Program-made: the position numbers and the translations under genes
Assembly (NCBI RefSeq): GCF_000376945.1
Contig: NZ_AQXU01000022.1
Location: 62,001 to 126,000, forward strand
DNA from: Leeia oryzae DSM 17879
GTDB lineage: Bacteria; Pseudomonadota; Gammaproteobacteria; Burkholderiales; Leeiaceae
Direction: 5' to 3'
DNA length: 64,000 bases
The notes under the pieces: model-generated
Database searches by the model: none
What the model saw: only the letters and a program-made list of their open reading frames with translations
What the model was told of the DNA's origin: nothing
In this document: one piece after another, positions 25,918-35,076 of the stretch
How the letters are laid out: each line of letters begins with the position of its first letter
How positions within the stretch are numbered: position 1 is the stretch's first letter

Positions 25918-26532
25918 ATGGGCAGAACCTTATTCTTGACCTTGGCGTTACTGGCGGGAGCCCTAATGGCCGCTAGCGCATGTACCATGGGGTTTCGCGT
26001 ATGGACATCAGAGTCTGCCAGGCGCTTGTCCGTTCGCCAGGCGCCGCCAGCGGTACCCGCTACCGCGCTGACGTTGACAGATGGTACGCCGGTGGTACTG
26101 GACCAGTGGCTGGCGGCACAGCGCCGGGTAACCATTGTCAGCTTCATTTACACGCGTTGTAACAGCTTGTGCACGGTACTGGGGAATGAATTCCAGCAAT
26201 TGCAGGCCCGGATTGTGGAGCTTCATTTGCAGCATCGCGTGCAGTTACTGAGCATCAGTTTTGATCCGCAGGGAGATACGCCAGACCGGATACGCACTTA
26301 CGCCCGTGCCATGGGGGCGAATCCGGCCATATGGCAGTTTGCACGGGTACAGCGTGCAGCTCAGTTGCAGCATCTGCTCAATGCCTTTGGCATCGTCGTG
26401 ATACCTGATCAGCAAGGCGGGTATGTACACAATGCCGCGTTGCATCTGCTAGACCGGCATGCCCGGCTTGTGGATATAGAAGATCTGGATGCGATACAGC
26501 AAACGCTGATCAATGCGGAGGCACTCCCTTGA
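25918..26532 (+). CDS. SCO1/SenC/PrrC-family copper chaperone
   Basis: The 204-residue protein has an N-terminal membrane anchor and a thioredoxin fold with the copper-binding CxxxC (SFIYTRCNSLCTVLGNEF) and a distal histidine (GGYVHNAALHLLD). SCO proteins deliver copper to oxidases or control thiol redox state, which fits assembly of the CuB site of the upstream oxidase. It overlaps the next gene by four bases. Confidence 0.88.
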   Translation: MGRTLFLTLALLAGALMAASACTMGFRVWTSESARRLSVRQAPPAVPATALTLTDGTPVVLDQWLAAQRRVTIVSFIYTRCNSLCTVLGNEFQQLQARIVELHLQHRVQLLSISFDPQGDTPDRIRTYARAMGANPAIWQFARVQRAAQLQHLLNAFGIVVIPDQQGGYVHNAALHLLDRHARLVDIEDLDAIQQTLINAEALP

Positions 26533-27119
26533 AACGTTTGATTTCCCTGGCAGATGCATGGGCCGGCAAACCTGCGCTGGCACTGTGGGCCGGGGTACTG
26601 TTGATGGGGGCAGCCATTGTCGGGCATGCTGTTCTGGAAGCCAGTATGGTGCTGCACATGCTGGTACAGTTTCCCTTGCTGATGCTGGGGGCTGCGCTGC
26701 TTGTGGATGCACTGCCTGCTACCAGCCGGAACAGACTGGGTAGTTTTAACCAACTAGGGATTTCCGGCCTGACATTTGCGGTCTTGATCAGTAGCGTATG
26801 GATGATTCCAAGAGCGCTTGATCTGGCCGTGCAGGTGGGTTGGGTGGATGGATTGAAAATACTCACGTTACTGCTCGCCGGCATGGCTGTCCGGCTTTCA
26901 TGGCCCAGGGCGGTACTGTCATTACAGGCTTTTTTTCTGATTGGCTGGGCCATGATGACCGCGACCATCGGCCTTCTGTATCAGGAAGTCCCCATGCGCC
27001 TTTGTACCAGCTATTTGCAGGATGAGCAGACCAATGCCGGGATAGGGCTGGTGGCCTTGTCGGGGAGTCTTGTACTGGTCTGGTTTGGTCAGAGCCTAAG
27101 GCGCAAATCCTCAGTCTGA
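26529..27119 (+). CDS. Hypothetical multi-pass membrane protein of the oxidase operon
   Basis: The 196-residue protein has about six hydrophobic segments (15-35, 42-62, 75-95, 108-125, 133-153, 170-188) and a histidine-rich start of helix 2 (GHAVLEASMVLHMLVQFPLLMLG), which could bind metal or haem. Its position last in the operon, coupled to the SCO gene, suggests an assembly or accessory role. It resembles the copper-related CtaG-like membrane proteins only loosely; family not recognised. Confidence 0.75.
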   Translation: MKRLISLADAWAGKPALALWAGVLLMGAAIVGHAVLEASMVLHMLVQFPLLMLGAALLVDALPATSRNRLGSFNQLGISGLTFAVLISSVWMIPRALDLAVQVGWVDGLKILTLLLAGMAVRLSWPRAVLSLQAFFLIGWAMMTATIGLLYQEVPMRLCTSYLQDEQTNAGIGLVALSGSLVLVWFGQSLRRKSSV

Positions 27120-27145
27120 CGACACATCCAGTTATCCTGACCTTG

Positions 27146-27176
27146 CCGTGCACGCTGCTGCACGGTGTCCGTTTTT
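27146..27176 (+). terminator. Probable rho-independent terminator of the oxidase operon
   Basis: Stem CCGTGCA (27146-27152) / TGCACGG (27159-27165) with a 6-base loop, then TTTTT at 27172-27176. The U tract starts six bases after the stem, so strength is uncertain. Confidence 0.55.
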
Positions 27177-27403
27177 GTCCCTGTGAGCACGTTAATTAAG
27201 TTTTATTAAGCTTCGTATTTTGGGGTGTAATAGGATGTGGTTCATCTCTACTCCCCCCGGTAGGAGCGCCGCTGTCATTCTATGATGACCCTCATCCCCC
27301 TGATTTACCCGTCAGAAAGCCCGTTCACAAGCTGGCACCTTGAACGTAACGTCCCCTTGGATGACGACTACACGTCAACCATGACCCGTTCCGGAGGGCA
27401 ACC

Positions 27404-27742
27404 ATGCAAATAAAAACGGATTGCAAACAGGGTCTGGCATTGCTGGCATTGTCAGGCAAGTTCGACTTTACGGCACGTTCACAGTTTGAGATCGCCTGTC
27501 AGCAGCTATTACGGCAGGCCGTGGTCAAGCGTATCCACATTGATTTTGCAAATGTGGATTTTCTGGACCGGTCCGGCATTGGCCAACTGCGGCTATTCAA
27601 GGCGCAAGCTGATGCGGCAGGCAAACCGGTGGCACTGTTGAACTGCAAAGGCCTGGTGCTGACCATCATGCAAGTCGGGCATCTGGACCAGATGTTCAAG
27701 ATGGAAACCCCGGTCGCACCAGCATGCATGGAATACGCGTAG
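27404..27742 (+). CDS. STAS-domain anti-sigma-factor-antagonist-type protein
   Basis: The 112-residue single STAS domain contains HIDFANVDFLDRSGIGQLRLFKAQADAAGKPVALLNC, with the serine of the DRSG loop at the position phosphorylated in SpoIIAA-type antagonists. Such proteins act in partner-switching with an anti-sigma kinase; none is encoded nearby. The start follows CCGGAGGGCAACC. A 284-base noncoding stretch upstream separates it from the oxidase operon. Confidence 0.85.
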   Translation: MQIKTDCKQGLALLALSGKFDFTARSQFEIACQQLLRQAVVKRIHIDFANVDFLDRSGIGQLRLFKAQADAAGKPVALLNCKGLVLTIMQVGHLDQMFKMETPVAPACMEYA

Positions 27743-27783
27743 CGATCTGGCGCATAGCGCAGCGCCCGGATATCAGCTGCGCA

Positions 27784-28686
27784 TCACCCCTTTAAAATGG
27801 TTTCTACCAGTGACGCCACATGTGCTGCTTCTGCAAACGTAGCGAGTGGCGTCGGCTGGCCAGCCAGCAACAAGTCCAGTGCATCCAGTTGTCCGGCATG
27901 CCAGTCGTCAGATTCGATCACGTCGTTGCCGAAATGGCATTCACCCCAGTTGCGTAACGACGCCGTCGCCTGTGTACCGACAAAGGTCAGTGCATTGTCA
28001 TCGTCAATGTCGCCGGCAATGGCACCATCGACCGTCAACATAACATCTCCAAAGCGGATACGGGCCTGTACGGTATCCTCGCAGCCTGCCGCAGTTCGGG
28101 TCAGCAGGCTGGAAACAACCTCGCCCGGCCCCAGAATGCGCTGTGCCAGAAACAAAAAGTGCGAACCGACTTCCCGCAGGTAGCCACCATCTTGCGCCCC
28201 CGTTAACCAGCTGGCTGCGCCTTGCTGCCAGGGACGCGGCCAGCTGGCAAATCGCAGGTGCAGACGGGCTTCCCGAATTTCCCCCAGAGCCCCCGAGCTG
28301 ACCAGATGTTGCAGGTGATGGCTGGCAAGGTGGGTAGCAAACGGGAAGTTTACCGCTTGCCGCACACCGGCGTCTTCAACGGCCCGGGCCAGGGTGGCGG
28401 CTTCCGTCAGGTCATGTGCCAGCGGCTTTTCACAAAACACCGCCTTGCCGGCGCGCAGACAGGCATACACGGCTTCGGCATGAAAACGGGGCGGGGAGGC
28501 GATATAGACGACCTGCACATCCGGATGTTCACAGACCTCGCGGATCGAACTGACGATGGGGATATCCAGACCGTTCACCACGCCAGGGTCGAACCCGATG
28601 ACGGGCGTAAACTGTCCGTGCTGACGCATGGTGTCCAGCATGTTGCGGCCCATTCCGCCCAGTCCGATAAATCCGACTCCCCACAT
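27784..28686 (-). CDS. Gfo/Idh/MocA-family NAD(P)-dependent oxidoreductase
   Basis: The 300-residue protein has an N-terminal Rossmann domain (WGVGFIGLGGMGRNMLDTMRQHG) and the family signature YIASPPRFHAEAVYACLRAGKAVFCEKPLA with the catalytic-region EKP. The C-terminal domain carries substrate specificity, which cannot be read here. Start 28686 follows AAAAGGAGCAGTGCC. A monocistronic gene, apparently unrelated to its neighbours. Confidence 0.88.
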   Translation of the reverse strand: MWGVGFIGLGGMGRNMLDTMRQHGQFTPVIGFDPGVVNGLDIPIVSSIREVCEHPDVQVVYIASPPRFHAEAVYACLRAGKAVFCEKPLAHDLTEAATLARAVEDAGVRQAVNFPFATHLASHHLQHLVSSGALGEIREARLHLRFASWPRPWQQGAASWLTGAQDGGYLREVGSHFLFLAQRILGPGEVVSSLLTRTAAGCEDTVQARIRFGDVMLTVDGAIAGDIDDDNALTFVGTQATASLRNWGECHFGNDVIESDDWHAGQLDALDLLLAGQPTPLATFAEAAHVASLVETILKG

Positions 28687-28808
28687 GGCACTGCTCCTTT
28701 TGGTCATCCGGCAGGTGTTACCGGCTACCACCAGATTATGCCTGCGGGGCCAGAGGGCGACAACGCTACTGGTTTTGCGGGGTAAGGTAGATGCTTTTGC
28801 TGCAGAAA

Positions 28809-28847
28809 CAAAAAGAGCATGTCACCGTATGTACCGTGACATGCTCT
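28809..28847 (-). terminator. Rho-independent terminator of the amine operon
   Basis: Perfect 12-bp stem AGAGCATGTCAC (28814-28825) / GTGACATGCTCT (28836-28847), 10-base loop, followed on the minus strand by TTTTTG. It closes the transcript of the DUF3156 and permease genes. Confidence 0.85.
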
Positions 28848-28869
28848 AAGGGAAGGGCTAGCGTTGTGA

Positions 28870-29457
28870 TCAGTCTGCGGCAAGCAACTTCTGCAATGCC
28901 TGGCTGGCATCCCGCATGCAGTTGATCTGCGCGGGCGTGATGCGAATATATCGCCGCACCGCAGGGAAGGTTGCGACCACTTCACTGCCGCCAAAATGCT
29001 CGATCACCAGCCGGATACCACTGGCATCGCCCATTAACTGGCAATGCTTGAAATCCAGTGGCATCAGGGCAGTTTGCACCTTGTCTGACACCTGCATTTT
29101 ACGGATCAGCGATGCCGTGACGGGCGTATTGCCCCCCTTTACCGTGTAGACAAGGCCGGTGCGCTTGATGGCCCCCCCATGGCGGATATCGATGCGGAAC
29201 GGGGCAACAGGCCTGTCTGACACGCTAAACGAGAATTCACTCACCACCGTATGCGCAAACAGCAGGGGTTCGATCTTCTCTTTCAGTTCGCCAGAGAACG
29301 TACCGTCCTTGCTGGCAAAACGCACATGCGACAAAGACTGCTGGTCAAACTGCATGTCGCCCAGATTGCGCATGACTTTTTGCAGCGTGGCGCCTACCCG
29401 GTATGCCTTAGGCTGCTTCGGAGCCCAAAACTGCCGCATTGTTTGCAGAACTGCCAT
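28870..29457 (-). CDS. DUF3156-like protein of unknown function
   Basis: The 195-residue soluble protein (MAVLQTMRQFWAPKQPKAYRVGATLQKVMRNL...) resembles the DUF3156 family, whose genes I recall next to amino-acid permeases; the family call is from memory and not certain. The start at 29457 lies 50 bases inside the end of the permease gene in a different frame, so translation is coupled. A role in permease function or amine metabolism is possible but unproven. Confidence 0.7.
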   Translation of the reverse strand: MAVLQTMRQFWAPKQPKAYRVGATLQKVMRNLGDMQFDQQSLSHVRFASKDGTFSGELKEKIEPLLFAHTVVSEFSFSVSDRPVAPFRIDIRHGGAIKRTGLVYTVKGGNTPVTASLIRKMQVSDKVQTALMPLDFKHCQLMGDASGIRLVIEHFGGSEVVATFPAVRRYIRITPAQINCMRDASQALQKLLAAD

Positions 29458-30922
29458 GGAGAACCTCCGCTTTTCCAAATTCTTCTTCCAGTACGGTTTC
29501 GATATCTACCGGCTTGAACGGGTTTTGTTTCTGCACAACCACGGTCCAGAACAGCGCGTAGATCGCCGTGATGCCCAGAATAATGCCGAACGGTACAAAC
29601 ACGTCTGCACGGGTCATGCCGGGTGGTGCGATATACCACATGGCAATCAGGATACCCACGGTAGAGATGATTTGCGGAATCGGGAAGAACGGTGACTTGT
29701 ACGCGCGTGGGAAGTCCGGGCGGCGAATCCGTAGCGATACGACTGAAAGTGTCACCAGAATGTAGGCCAGACCCCATGCACACACAGCTGCCAGTACCAG
29801 GGCAAAGATGCTGTCCAGGTTACCATCCAGATAAATGGCGTAAGAGGTAGGCATCAATACCGCCACCAGAATACCAACCCAAGGGGTCTTGAAGCGCGGG
29901 TGCAGGTAGGCAAAGAATTTAGGCAAGGCACCGTCCAGCGCCATCCCGTAAATGATGCGGGGCACCGCGGCAACCAGCGTGTTGATACAGGCACCACCGG
30001 CAAACAGCAGGCCCAGACCCAGCCAGATGCGGCCAAAAGGTCCCATCACGTGTTCAGCAAATGCCGGGATGGCCATCGGGGTATCCAGCAGATGAGCACC
30101 GTTCGGGTTTTTCGGGTCCATCGGGGTGTTTTCTACCTGGCGCAGTACCGCCATCCCGTACAGGAACATGCACGATGCCACACCCACCAGGCCAATGCCC
30201 ATGGCGCGTGGCAGGGTTTTGGACGAGTTCTTCAGTTCTGGTGCCAGCGGGGTGACCAGTTCAGACCCCACAAACATGAACATGGCCAGACCCACCAGAC
30301 TCAGGATGGCTTCCGGGTCGGCAAACGATAGCGGCGAGCCGAACAGGCTGTCCAGCTTGACTGCCGGCGCTTCCAGTACACCCGCCAAACCAAAGATGGT
30401 CAGCGTTGCCCACATGCCAAAGGTTAGAATCACTTCAACCTTGCCAAACACATGGATGCCAAAAGCGTTAAGAATGCCAAACAGGCAGACCAGACCCACA
30501 CCCACCATCCAAGAGCCACCATGCGCTTCCATCACGCTGTTCATGTGCTCAAAGTTCACCAGCGCCATGATCCCGGACAGAATCGTCTCGGAGGTTCCGG
30601 CAAACAGGTGGACAATCAGGTAGGCAGAAATGGTCCCGACAATGGCGAGGAAGCGCCCCAAGCCGCAGGCGATATAGTCGTAAGTCGAGCCGGAGGTCGG
30701 CAGGATGGCGGCGGCCTCTGCAAAGGTGGTGGTCTGCGCCAGCATCATGATCAGCGCAATGACCATGGCCAGAGCAAAAGAACCGCCGCCCATGCCAAAG
30801 CCGCTGGTCGCGGTCAGAATTACCGGGCTGGCCATAATCACCCCCACCGAGCTTGCAAGCGCGGTGGGGAACCCGACTACCCCTCTTTCGAGATGAGCCT
30901 CTAGTTTTTTGTGCAGCGTCAT
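29408..30922 (-). CDS. APC-family amino acid/amine permease
   Basis: The 504-residue protein has about 12 membrane helices and APC-superfamily motifs (GVVGFPTALASSVGVIMASP, TFAEAAAILPTSGSTYDYIACGLG). It probably imports the amine or amino acid degraded by the aminotransferase and aldehyde dehydrogenase encoded upstream. Start 30922 follows CAGGAGAGAGAACA; the longer ORF to 31057 has no site. A 146-base gap separates it from luxR, which may hold an extra promoter. Confidence 0.88.
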   Translation of the reverse strand: MTLHKKLEAHLERGVVGFPTALASSVGVIMASPVILTATSGFGMGGGSFALAMVIALIMMLAQTTTFAEAAAILPTSGSTYDYIACGLGRFLAIVGTISAYLIVHLFAGTSETILSGIMALVNFEHMNSVMEAHGGSWMVGVGLVCLFGILNAFGIHVFGKVEVILTFGMWATLTIFGLAGVLEAPAVKLDSLFGSPLSFADPEAILSLVGLAMFMFVGSELVTPLAPELKNSSKTLPRAMGIGLVGVASCMFLYGMAVLRQVENTPMDPKNPNGAHLLDTPMAIPAFAEHVMGPFGRIWLGLGLLFAGGACINTLVAAVPRIIYGMALDGALPKFFAYLHPRFKTPWVGILVAVLMPTSYAIYLDGNLDSIFALVLAAVCAWGLAYILVTLSVVSLRIRRPDFPRAYKSPFFPIPQIISTVGILIAMWYIAPPGMTRADVFVPFGIILGITAIYALFWTVVVQKQNPFKPVDIETVLEEEFGKAEVLHGSSANNAAVLGSEAA

Positions 30923-31068
30923 TGTTCTCTCTCCTGGCAATGAACCCGTAGGTTGCAACTTGGTACAACGATATTGACCGGATACCACCTGCTTTTCTGT
31001 GTGACAGGCTTTATCCGGTCGCTGTGCTGAGCGTTTGCAACCGGGCGTTTGCACCATGTTGTCACAGC

Positions 31069-31740
31069 TTAATGCAACAACAGCACGTGTGCTAATTCCG
31101 TCCGGTTTTTTACGTCTAATTTTTCAAATACATGCGCCAGATGGGTTTTGACGGTAGGCAGTCCAATCCCCAGCCGTCTGGCAATGTCTTTATTGCTGGC
31201 TCCCTGGCAGACCAGGCCGGCAATATGCTGCTCGCGCTCGGTCAGGCTGGCAGCCCCTGTCGATGAATGCATGCCGGAAATGGTCTCGGTACTCATTTCC
31301 AGAAAACCTTGCAAGCGGTTCAGTAGCTGCAATTCATCCTGGCCAAACATGCCCAGTGTCATGTCCCGCAGCAAAGACAGCCCAAATCTGGGTTGTCCCT
31401 GGCTGCCTACAAAGACTTCGACAACATCCGCCATCTGGTAAGGTGACAAAAAACGCTGCCGGTAATGGTTGACTGCCAGCATGCCGGGCTGGCTTTCTGC
31501 AATCGGAACCACCCCTTGCCCCCGATAGCATCTCGCCGGATGCAAGGGGTCCAGCTGCTGGTACTGACCCAGATAGGTCTGGTGCATGTCCTGACGCATG
31601 TGCTGCAAAATGTAATCAGAGGGCTGAAGATTGGCATCAATCCGGTAAAATACACTGGCAGATACGGGCAGTACCTGACCGAGTGCACGCATGCAGCGGG
31701 TTGCAGTCTCTACATAAGACGATTGAAAACGGTTCATCAT
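31069..31740 (-). CDS. LuxR-type helix-turn-helix regulator
   Basis: The 223-residue protein has a GAF-like N-terminal sensing part (residues 1-150) and a C-terminal LuxR domain (ASLTEREQHIAGLVCQGASNKDIARRLGIGLPTVKTHLAHVFEKLDVKNRTEL). No receiver domain or acyl-homoserine-lactone-binding signature is apparent. It lies within the amine operon between the aminotransferase and permease genes, so it probably regulates that operon or the permease. Confidence 0.87.
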   Translation of the reverse strand: MMNRFQSSYVETATRCMRALGQVLPVSASVFYRIDANLQPSDYILQHMRQDMHQTYLGQYQQLDPLHPARCYRGQGVVPIAESQPGMLAVNHYRQRFLSPYQMADVVEVFVGSQGQPRFGLSLLRDMTLGMFGQDELQLLNRLQGFLEMSTETISGMHSSTGAASLTEREQHIAGLVCQGASNKDIARRLGIGLPTVKTHLAHVFEKLDVKNRTELAHVLLLH

Positions 31741-31783
31741 CCCTCCGATCTGGCGCCTTCAACCACAAGGCGCCGTCCCTGCC

Positions 31784-33124
31784 TTATTTCAGCGAGATTT
31801 TCGAGAAGCCGGCGTCCAGTGCTTCTACAATTTTCTCGATCTGTTCTTTCTGGATAACCAGCGGTGGAGACAGGATGATTTTGGTGCCGACCGGACGTAC
31901 AATCACGCCGGCTTCGCGTGCCACTTCTGCTACCGCATTGGCGTAACCGCTCATCGGGTCTACCGGCTCACGGGTGGTTTTGTCGGTGACCAGATCCAGC
32001 GCCACCATCAAGCCCTTGCCGCGCACTTCGCCTACCGCTGCAAATTTCTTCTCGAACGGTTTGAGCAGCGACATCAGGTATTCACCCTGAGCGGCAGCAT
32101 TACCTGGCAGATTTTCGTCCCGCACGATCTTCAGGTTGGCAATGGCGGCGGCGCAAGCTACCGGATGCCCAGCGTAGGTATAGCCGTGGAAGATGGCACC
32201 AGAGAAGTCCTGGTTGGCAGCAAATGCAGCTTCAATCCGCTCGTTGACCACGGTGGCACCCAACGGGATATAACCGGAAGAAATACCCTTGGCCAGACAC
32301 ATGATGTCCGGTTTAACGTTCCATAAACGGCTGCCAAACATGCTGCCGCTACGGCCAAAACCGGTCACGATCTCGTCAGCAATCAGCAGGACGCCGTATT
32401 TGTCACATACTTCACGAATCAGTGGCCAGTAAGTGGCTGGCGGCACAATCACGCCACCCGCACCCTGAATCGGCTCGGCAATAAAGGCCGCTACCGTATC
32501 CGGGCTCTGGAACAGAATTTCGCGTTCCAGCATGGCGGCGCAGATTTTGGCCAGTTCTTGCGGGTCTTCGGTGAACGGGTTGCGGTAGGTCCATGGGGTT
32601 TCTACATGGTAGCAACCTGGCAGCAGGGGTTCGTAGCTGCGACGGAACACGGTATTACCATTCACAGAAGCGCCACCAAAATGCGTACCATGGTAACCCT
32701 GTTTCAGCGAAATAAACTTGGTGCGATCTGGCTGGCCGACCACTTTCCAGTATTGGCGTGCCAGTTTCAGGGCGGTTTCTACGGCATCAGAACCACCGGA
32801 GCTATACACCACGCGGGCCATGCCTTCGGGCTTGAGCATGTTGATGATGTCGGCAGACAGCTCTTCTGCACGCGGGTGACTGATCCCGTCAAACAGCTGA
32901 AAGTACTCCAGCTCTTCCAGCTGGTCGGTAATCGCTTTTTTCACTTCTGGGCGGTTATGGCCCACGTTCACGTTCCACAATCCGGCAACACCATCCACCA
33001 GCTTGCGGCCGTTTTCATCAAACACAAAACAGCCATCCCCGCGCACAATGCGAATAGGTTCACGGCGTTTCATCTCGTTAGGGTGCAACATCGGGTGCCA
33101 GAACTTGGCTTGATCGTATGACAT
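31784..33124 (-). CDS. Class III PLP-dependent aminotransferase
   Basis: The 446-residue protein belongs to the omega-amine:pyruvate / beta-alanine transaminase group: SSGGSDAVETALKLARQYW (PLP phosphate site), GYHGTHFGGASVNG, FIAEPIQGAGGVIVPP, LIADEIVTGFGRSG and the Schiff-base lysine in MCLAKGISSGYIPLGA. Next to an FeaB-like phenylacetaldehyde dehydrogenase it likely converts an arylalkylamine (phenylethylamine, tyramine) or a polyamine to the aldehyde, replacing the amine oxidase TynA. Substrate assignment is inference from context. 39 bases separate it from the dehydrogenase gene. Confidence 0.88.
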   Translation of the reverse strand: MSYDQAKFWHPMLHPNEMKRREPIRIVRGDGCFVFDENGRKLVDGVAGLWNVNVGHNRPEVKKAITDQLEELEYFQLFDGISHPRAEELSADIINMLKPEGMARVVYSSGGSDAVETALKLARQYWKVVGQPDRTKFISLKQGYHGTHFGGASVNGNTVFRRSYEPLLPGCYHVETPWTYRNPFTEDPQELAKICAAMLEREILFQSPDTVAAFIAEPIQGAGGVIVPPATYWPLIREVCDKYGVLLIADEIVTGFGRSGSMFGSRLWNVKPDIMCLAKGISSGYIPLGATVVNERIEAAFAANQDFSGAIFHGYTYAGHPVACAAAIANLKIVRDENLPGNAAAQGEYLMSLLKPFEKKFAAVGEVRGKGLMVALDLVTDKTTREPVDPMSGYANAVAEVAREAGVIVRPVGTKIILSPPLVIQKEQIEKIVEALDAGFSKISLK

Positions 33125-33163
33125 GATTTATTTCTCCTTCAAAGGCGAACAGGGGGCTGTCGG

Positions 33164-34663
33164 TTAGTACGCAATGCACACGGATTTGAGTTCGGTAAAG
33201 TTTTCGACGGCACCGCGCCCAAATTCGCGGCCAACGCCAGACTGTTTGTGGCCGCCAAACGGCATGTTAGGGTCGAGCGGGATATGGCTGTTGACCCACA
33301 CCGTACCCGCCTGGATTTCCGGCACCACATGCATGACGGCAGACAGGTCGTTGGTCCAGACACTGGCGGCCAGACCGTAAGGGGTGTCATTGGCCAGCCG
33401 GATGGCTTCTTCCGGGGTATCAAACGGCATGGCCACCAGTACCGGGCCAAACACTTCTTCACGCACCAGCGTTTTGCTGTGATCCACATTGATCATTACG
33501 GTCGGACGCACAAAGTAACCCGGCATGTCTGGCGCGTAACCACCAGCCACCACGGTTGCGCCTTCCTGACGGCCGATATCGATGTATTTGCAGACGGACT
33601 GCTGCTGGCGTGCAGAGACCAGTGGGTTGATCTGGGCGGTTACGTCCATGCCGGCACCGACCGTCATCGAGTCTGCTGCAGCGGCCAGACCTTCGACAAC
33701 CTGTTCAAACTTGCTGCGATGGATATACAGGCGGGATGCCGCGGCACAAACCTGGCCCTGGTTCAGGAAACCGCCCATCATGGCGCCCTGAATGGCTTTT
33801 TCAACCGGTACATCGCCAAAAATGATCATCGGGTTTTTGCCGCCCAGTTCCAGCGAGAAGCGGGTCATGTTATCCACCGCTGCATGGCCCACGGTCTTGC
33901 CGATCTCGGTCGAACCCGTGAATGAAATCTTGCTGACCAGCGGGTGGCTGGCCAGTGCCTGGCCGGCTACGCTGCCGCGGCCCGTCAATACGTTAACCAC
34001 ACCGGCCGGAATGCCGGCTTCCAGTACCAGCTCGCCCAGACGCAGGGCGGTCAACGGGGTTTCGGTAGAGGGTTTCAGGACAATCGTACAGCCAGCGGCC
34101 AATGCCGGAATCAGCTTCCAGATGGCAATCATCAGCGGGAAGTTCCAAGGCACAATCCCTGCCACCACGCCCACCGGTTCGCGGCGGGTGTAGGCGGTAT
34201 AGCGCGCACCTTCCGGTACCGGAATGGAAACATCCATGGTTTCGCCGGTAATCTTGGTTGCCCAGCCTGCCATGTAGCGAACATATTCGATTGCAGCACC
34301 GACTTCGATGGCGCGGGAGATGTGAATGGACTTGCCCTGGTTCAGGGTTTCCAGCTGGGCCAGTTCTTCGGCGTGTGCTTCCAGTACATCGGCCAGTTTC
34401 AGCAGCATGCGTTCGCGGTCAGCAGGGCGGGCCTTGGACCATACGCCAGAGGTGAATGCGCGATGAGACGCCTGCACAACGTCATCCACATCCTGCGCAT
34501 CGGCATCGGCAACCGTAGAAATGACTTCACCGGTGGCCGGGTTACGCACATCAATGCGTTTGCCAGCCCGGGTCGACGCAGACTTGCCATCTATCAGCAA
34601 ACCATGTTGTTTCTGCAAAAATGCATTTACTTCGCCCAGAACGGGTACCAGATTTTGTGTCAT
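33164..34663 (-). CDS. feaB: FeaB-like phenylacetaldehyde dehydrogenase
   Basis: The 499-residue aldehyde dehydrogenase matches E. coli FeaB in length and sequence from the start (FLQKQHGLLIDGKSAS) through ISRAIEVGAAIEYVRYMAGWATKI, PVGVVAGIVPWNFPLMIAIW, the LELGGKNPMII glutamate, the FLNQGQVCAAASRLYI cysteine and NSHIPLDPNMPFGGHKQSG. FeaB oxidises phenylacetaldehyde and 4-hydroxyphenylacetaldehyde; the latter product feeds homoprotocatechuate catabolism encoded 16 kb away. Other arylic or aliphatic aldehydes remain possible. First gene of the minus-strand operon, divergent from an AraC regulator. Confidence 0.82.
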   Translation of the reverse strand: MTQNLVPVLGEVNAFLQKQHGLLIDGKSASTRAGKRIDVRNPATGEVISTVADADAQDVDDVVQASHRAFTSGVWSKARPADRERMLLKLADVLEAHAEELAQLETLNQGKSIHISRAIEVGAAIEYVRYMAGWATKITGETMDVSIPVPEGARYTAYTRREPVGVVAGIVPWNFPLMIAIWKLIPALAAGCTIVLKPSTETPLTALRLGELVLEAGIPAGVVNVLTGRGSVAGQALASHPLVSKISFTGSTEIGKTVGHAAVDNMTRFSLELGGKNPMIIFGDVPVEKAIQGAMMGGFLNQGQVCAAASRLYIHRSKFEQVVEGLAAAADSMTVGAGMDVTAQINPLVSARQQQSVCKYIDIGRQEGATVVAGGYAPDMPGYFVRPTVMINVDHSKTLVREEVFGPVLVAMPFDTPEEAIRLANDTPYGLAASVWTNDLSAVMHVVPEIQAGTVWVNSHIPLDPNMPFGGHKQSGVGREFGRGAVENFTELKSVCIAY

Positions 34664-35076
34664 CTCTACGTCTCCTAGAATCTTTCCGACAGGTCATTGG
34701 CCAGTCTGTTACTGACGGTGGCAGCATCTGGCAAGTCTGTTCATCAACTGGCGCAATGCGTGCTGCTGTTTGTAGGAGTGAATGTACTTCTTGTGCAGAA
34801 AATGCTTTATCCCAAATTGGCAAAGCGAGCTTTTCTGAAGATGGAAACGGTTGGGGGTGGCAACGCGCAAAAAATGGCTGGTCAAAAATGACGTGTATCA
34901 GGCTATTGCATCTGTTGCGACAACGTTATACATTAACTCATTAATAAATTAATAAAAAAATGATGAACTGCCTTTTTTCAGCGGGATGGCCGCCACAGGT
35001 CAAACCGAAAGAAACTTTGTAGTATGCTTGCAAAAAAGTGCACGATTTCACACACGCGCAATACCAGAGGATGCAC
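34664..35076. promoter_or_regulatory. Divergent intergenic region feaB / AraC regulator
   Basis: These 413 bases separate the operon from its likely activator. A strongly AT-rich block at about 34930-34970 contains repeated ATTAAT-type elements. I saw no convincing -35/-10 pair on either strand and no ORF worth reporting. Confidence 0.4.
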
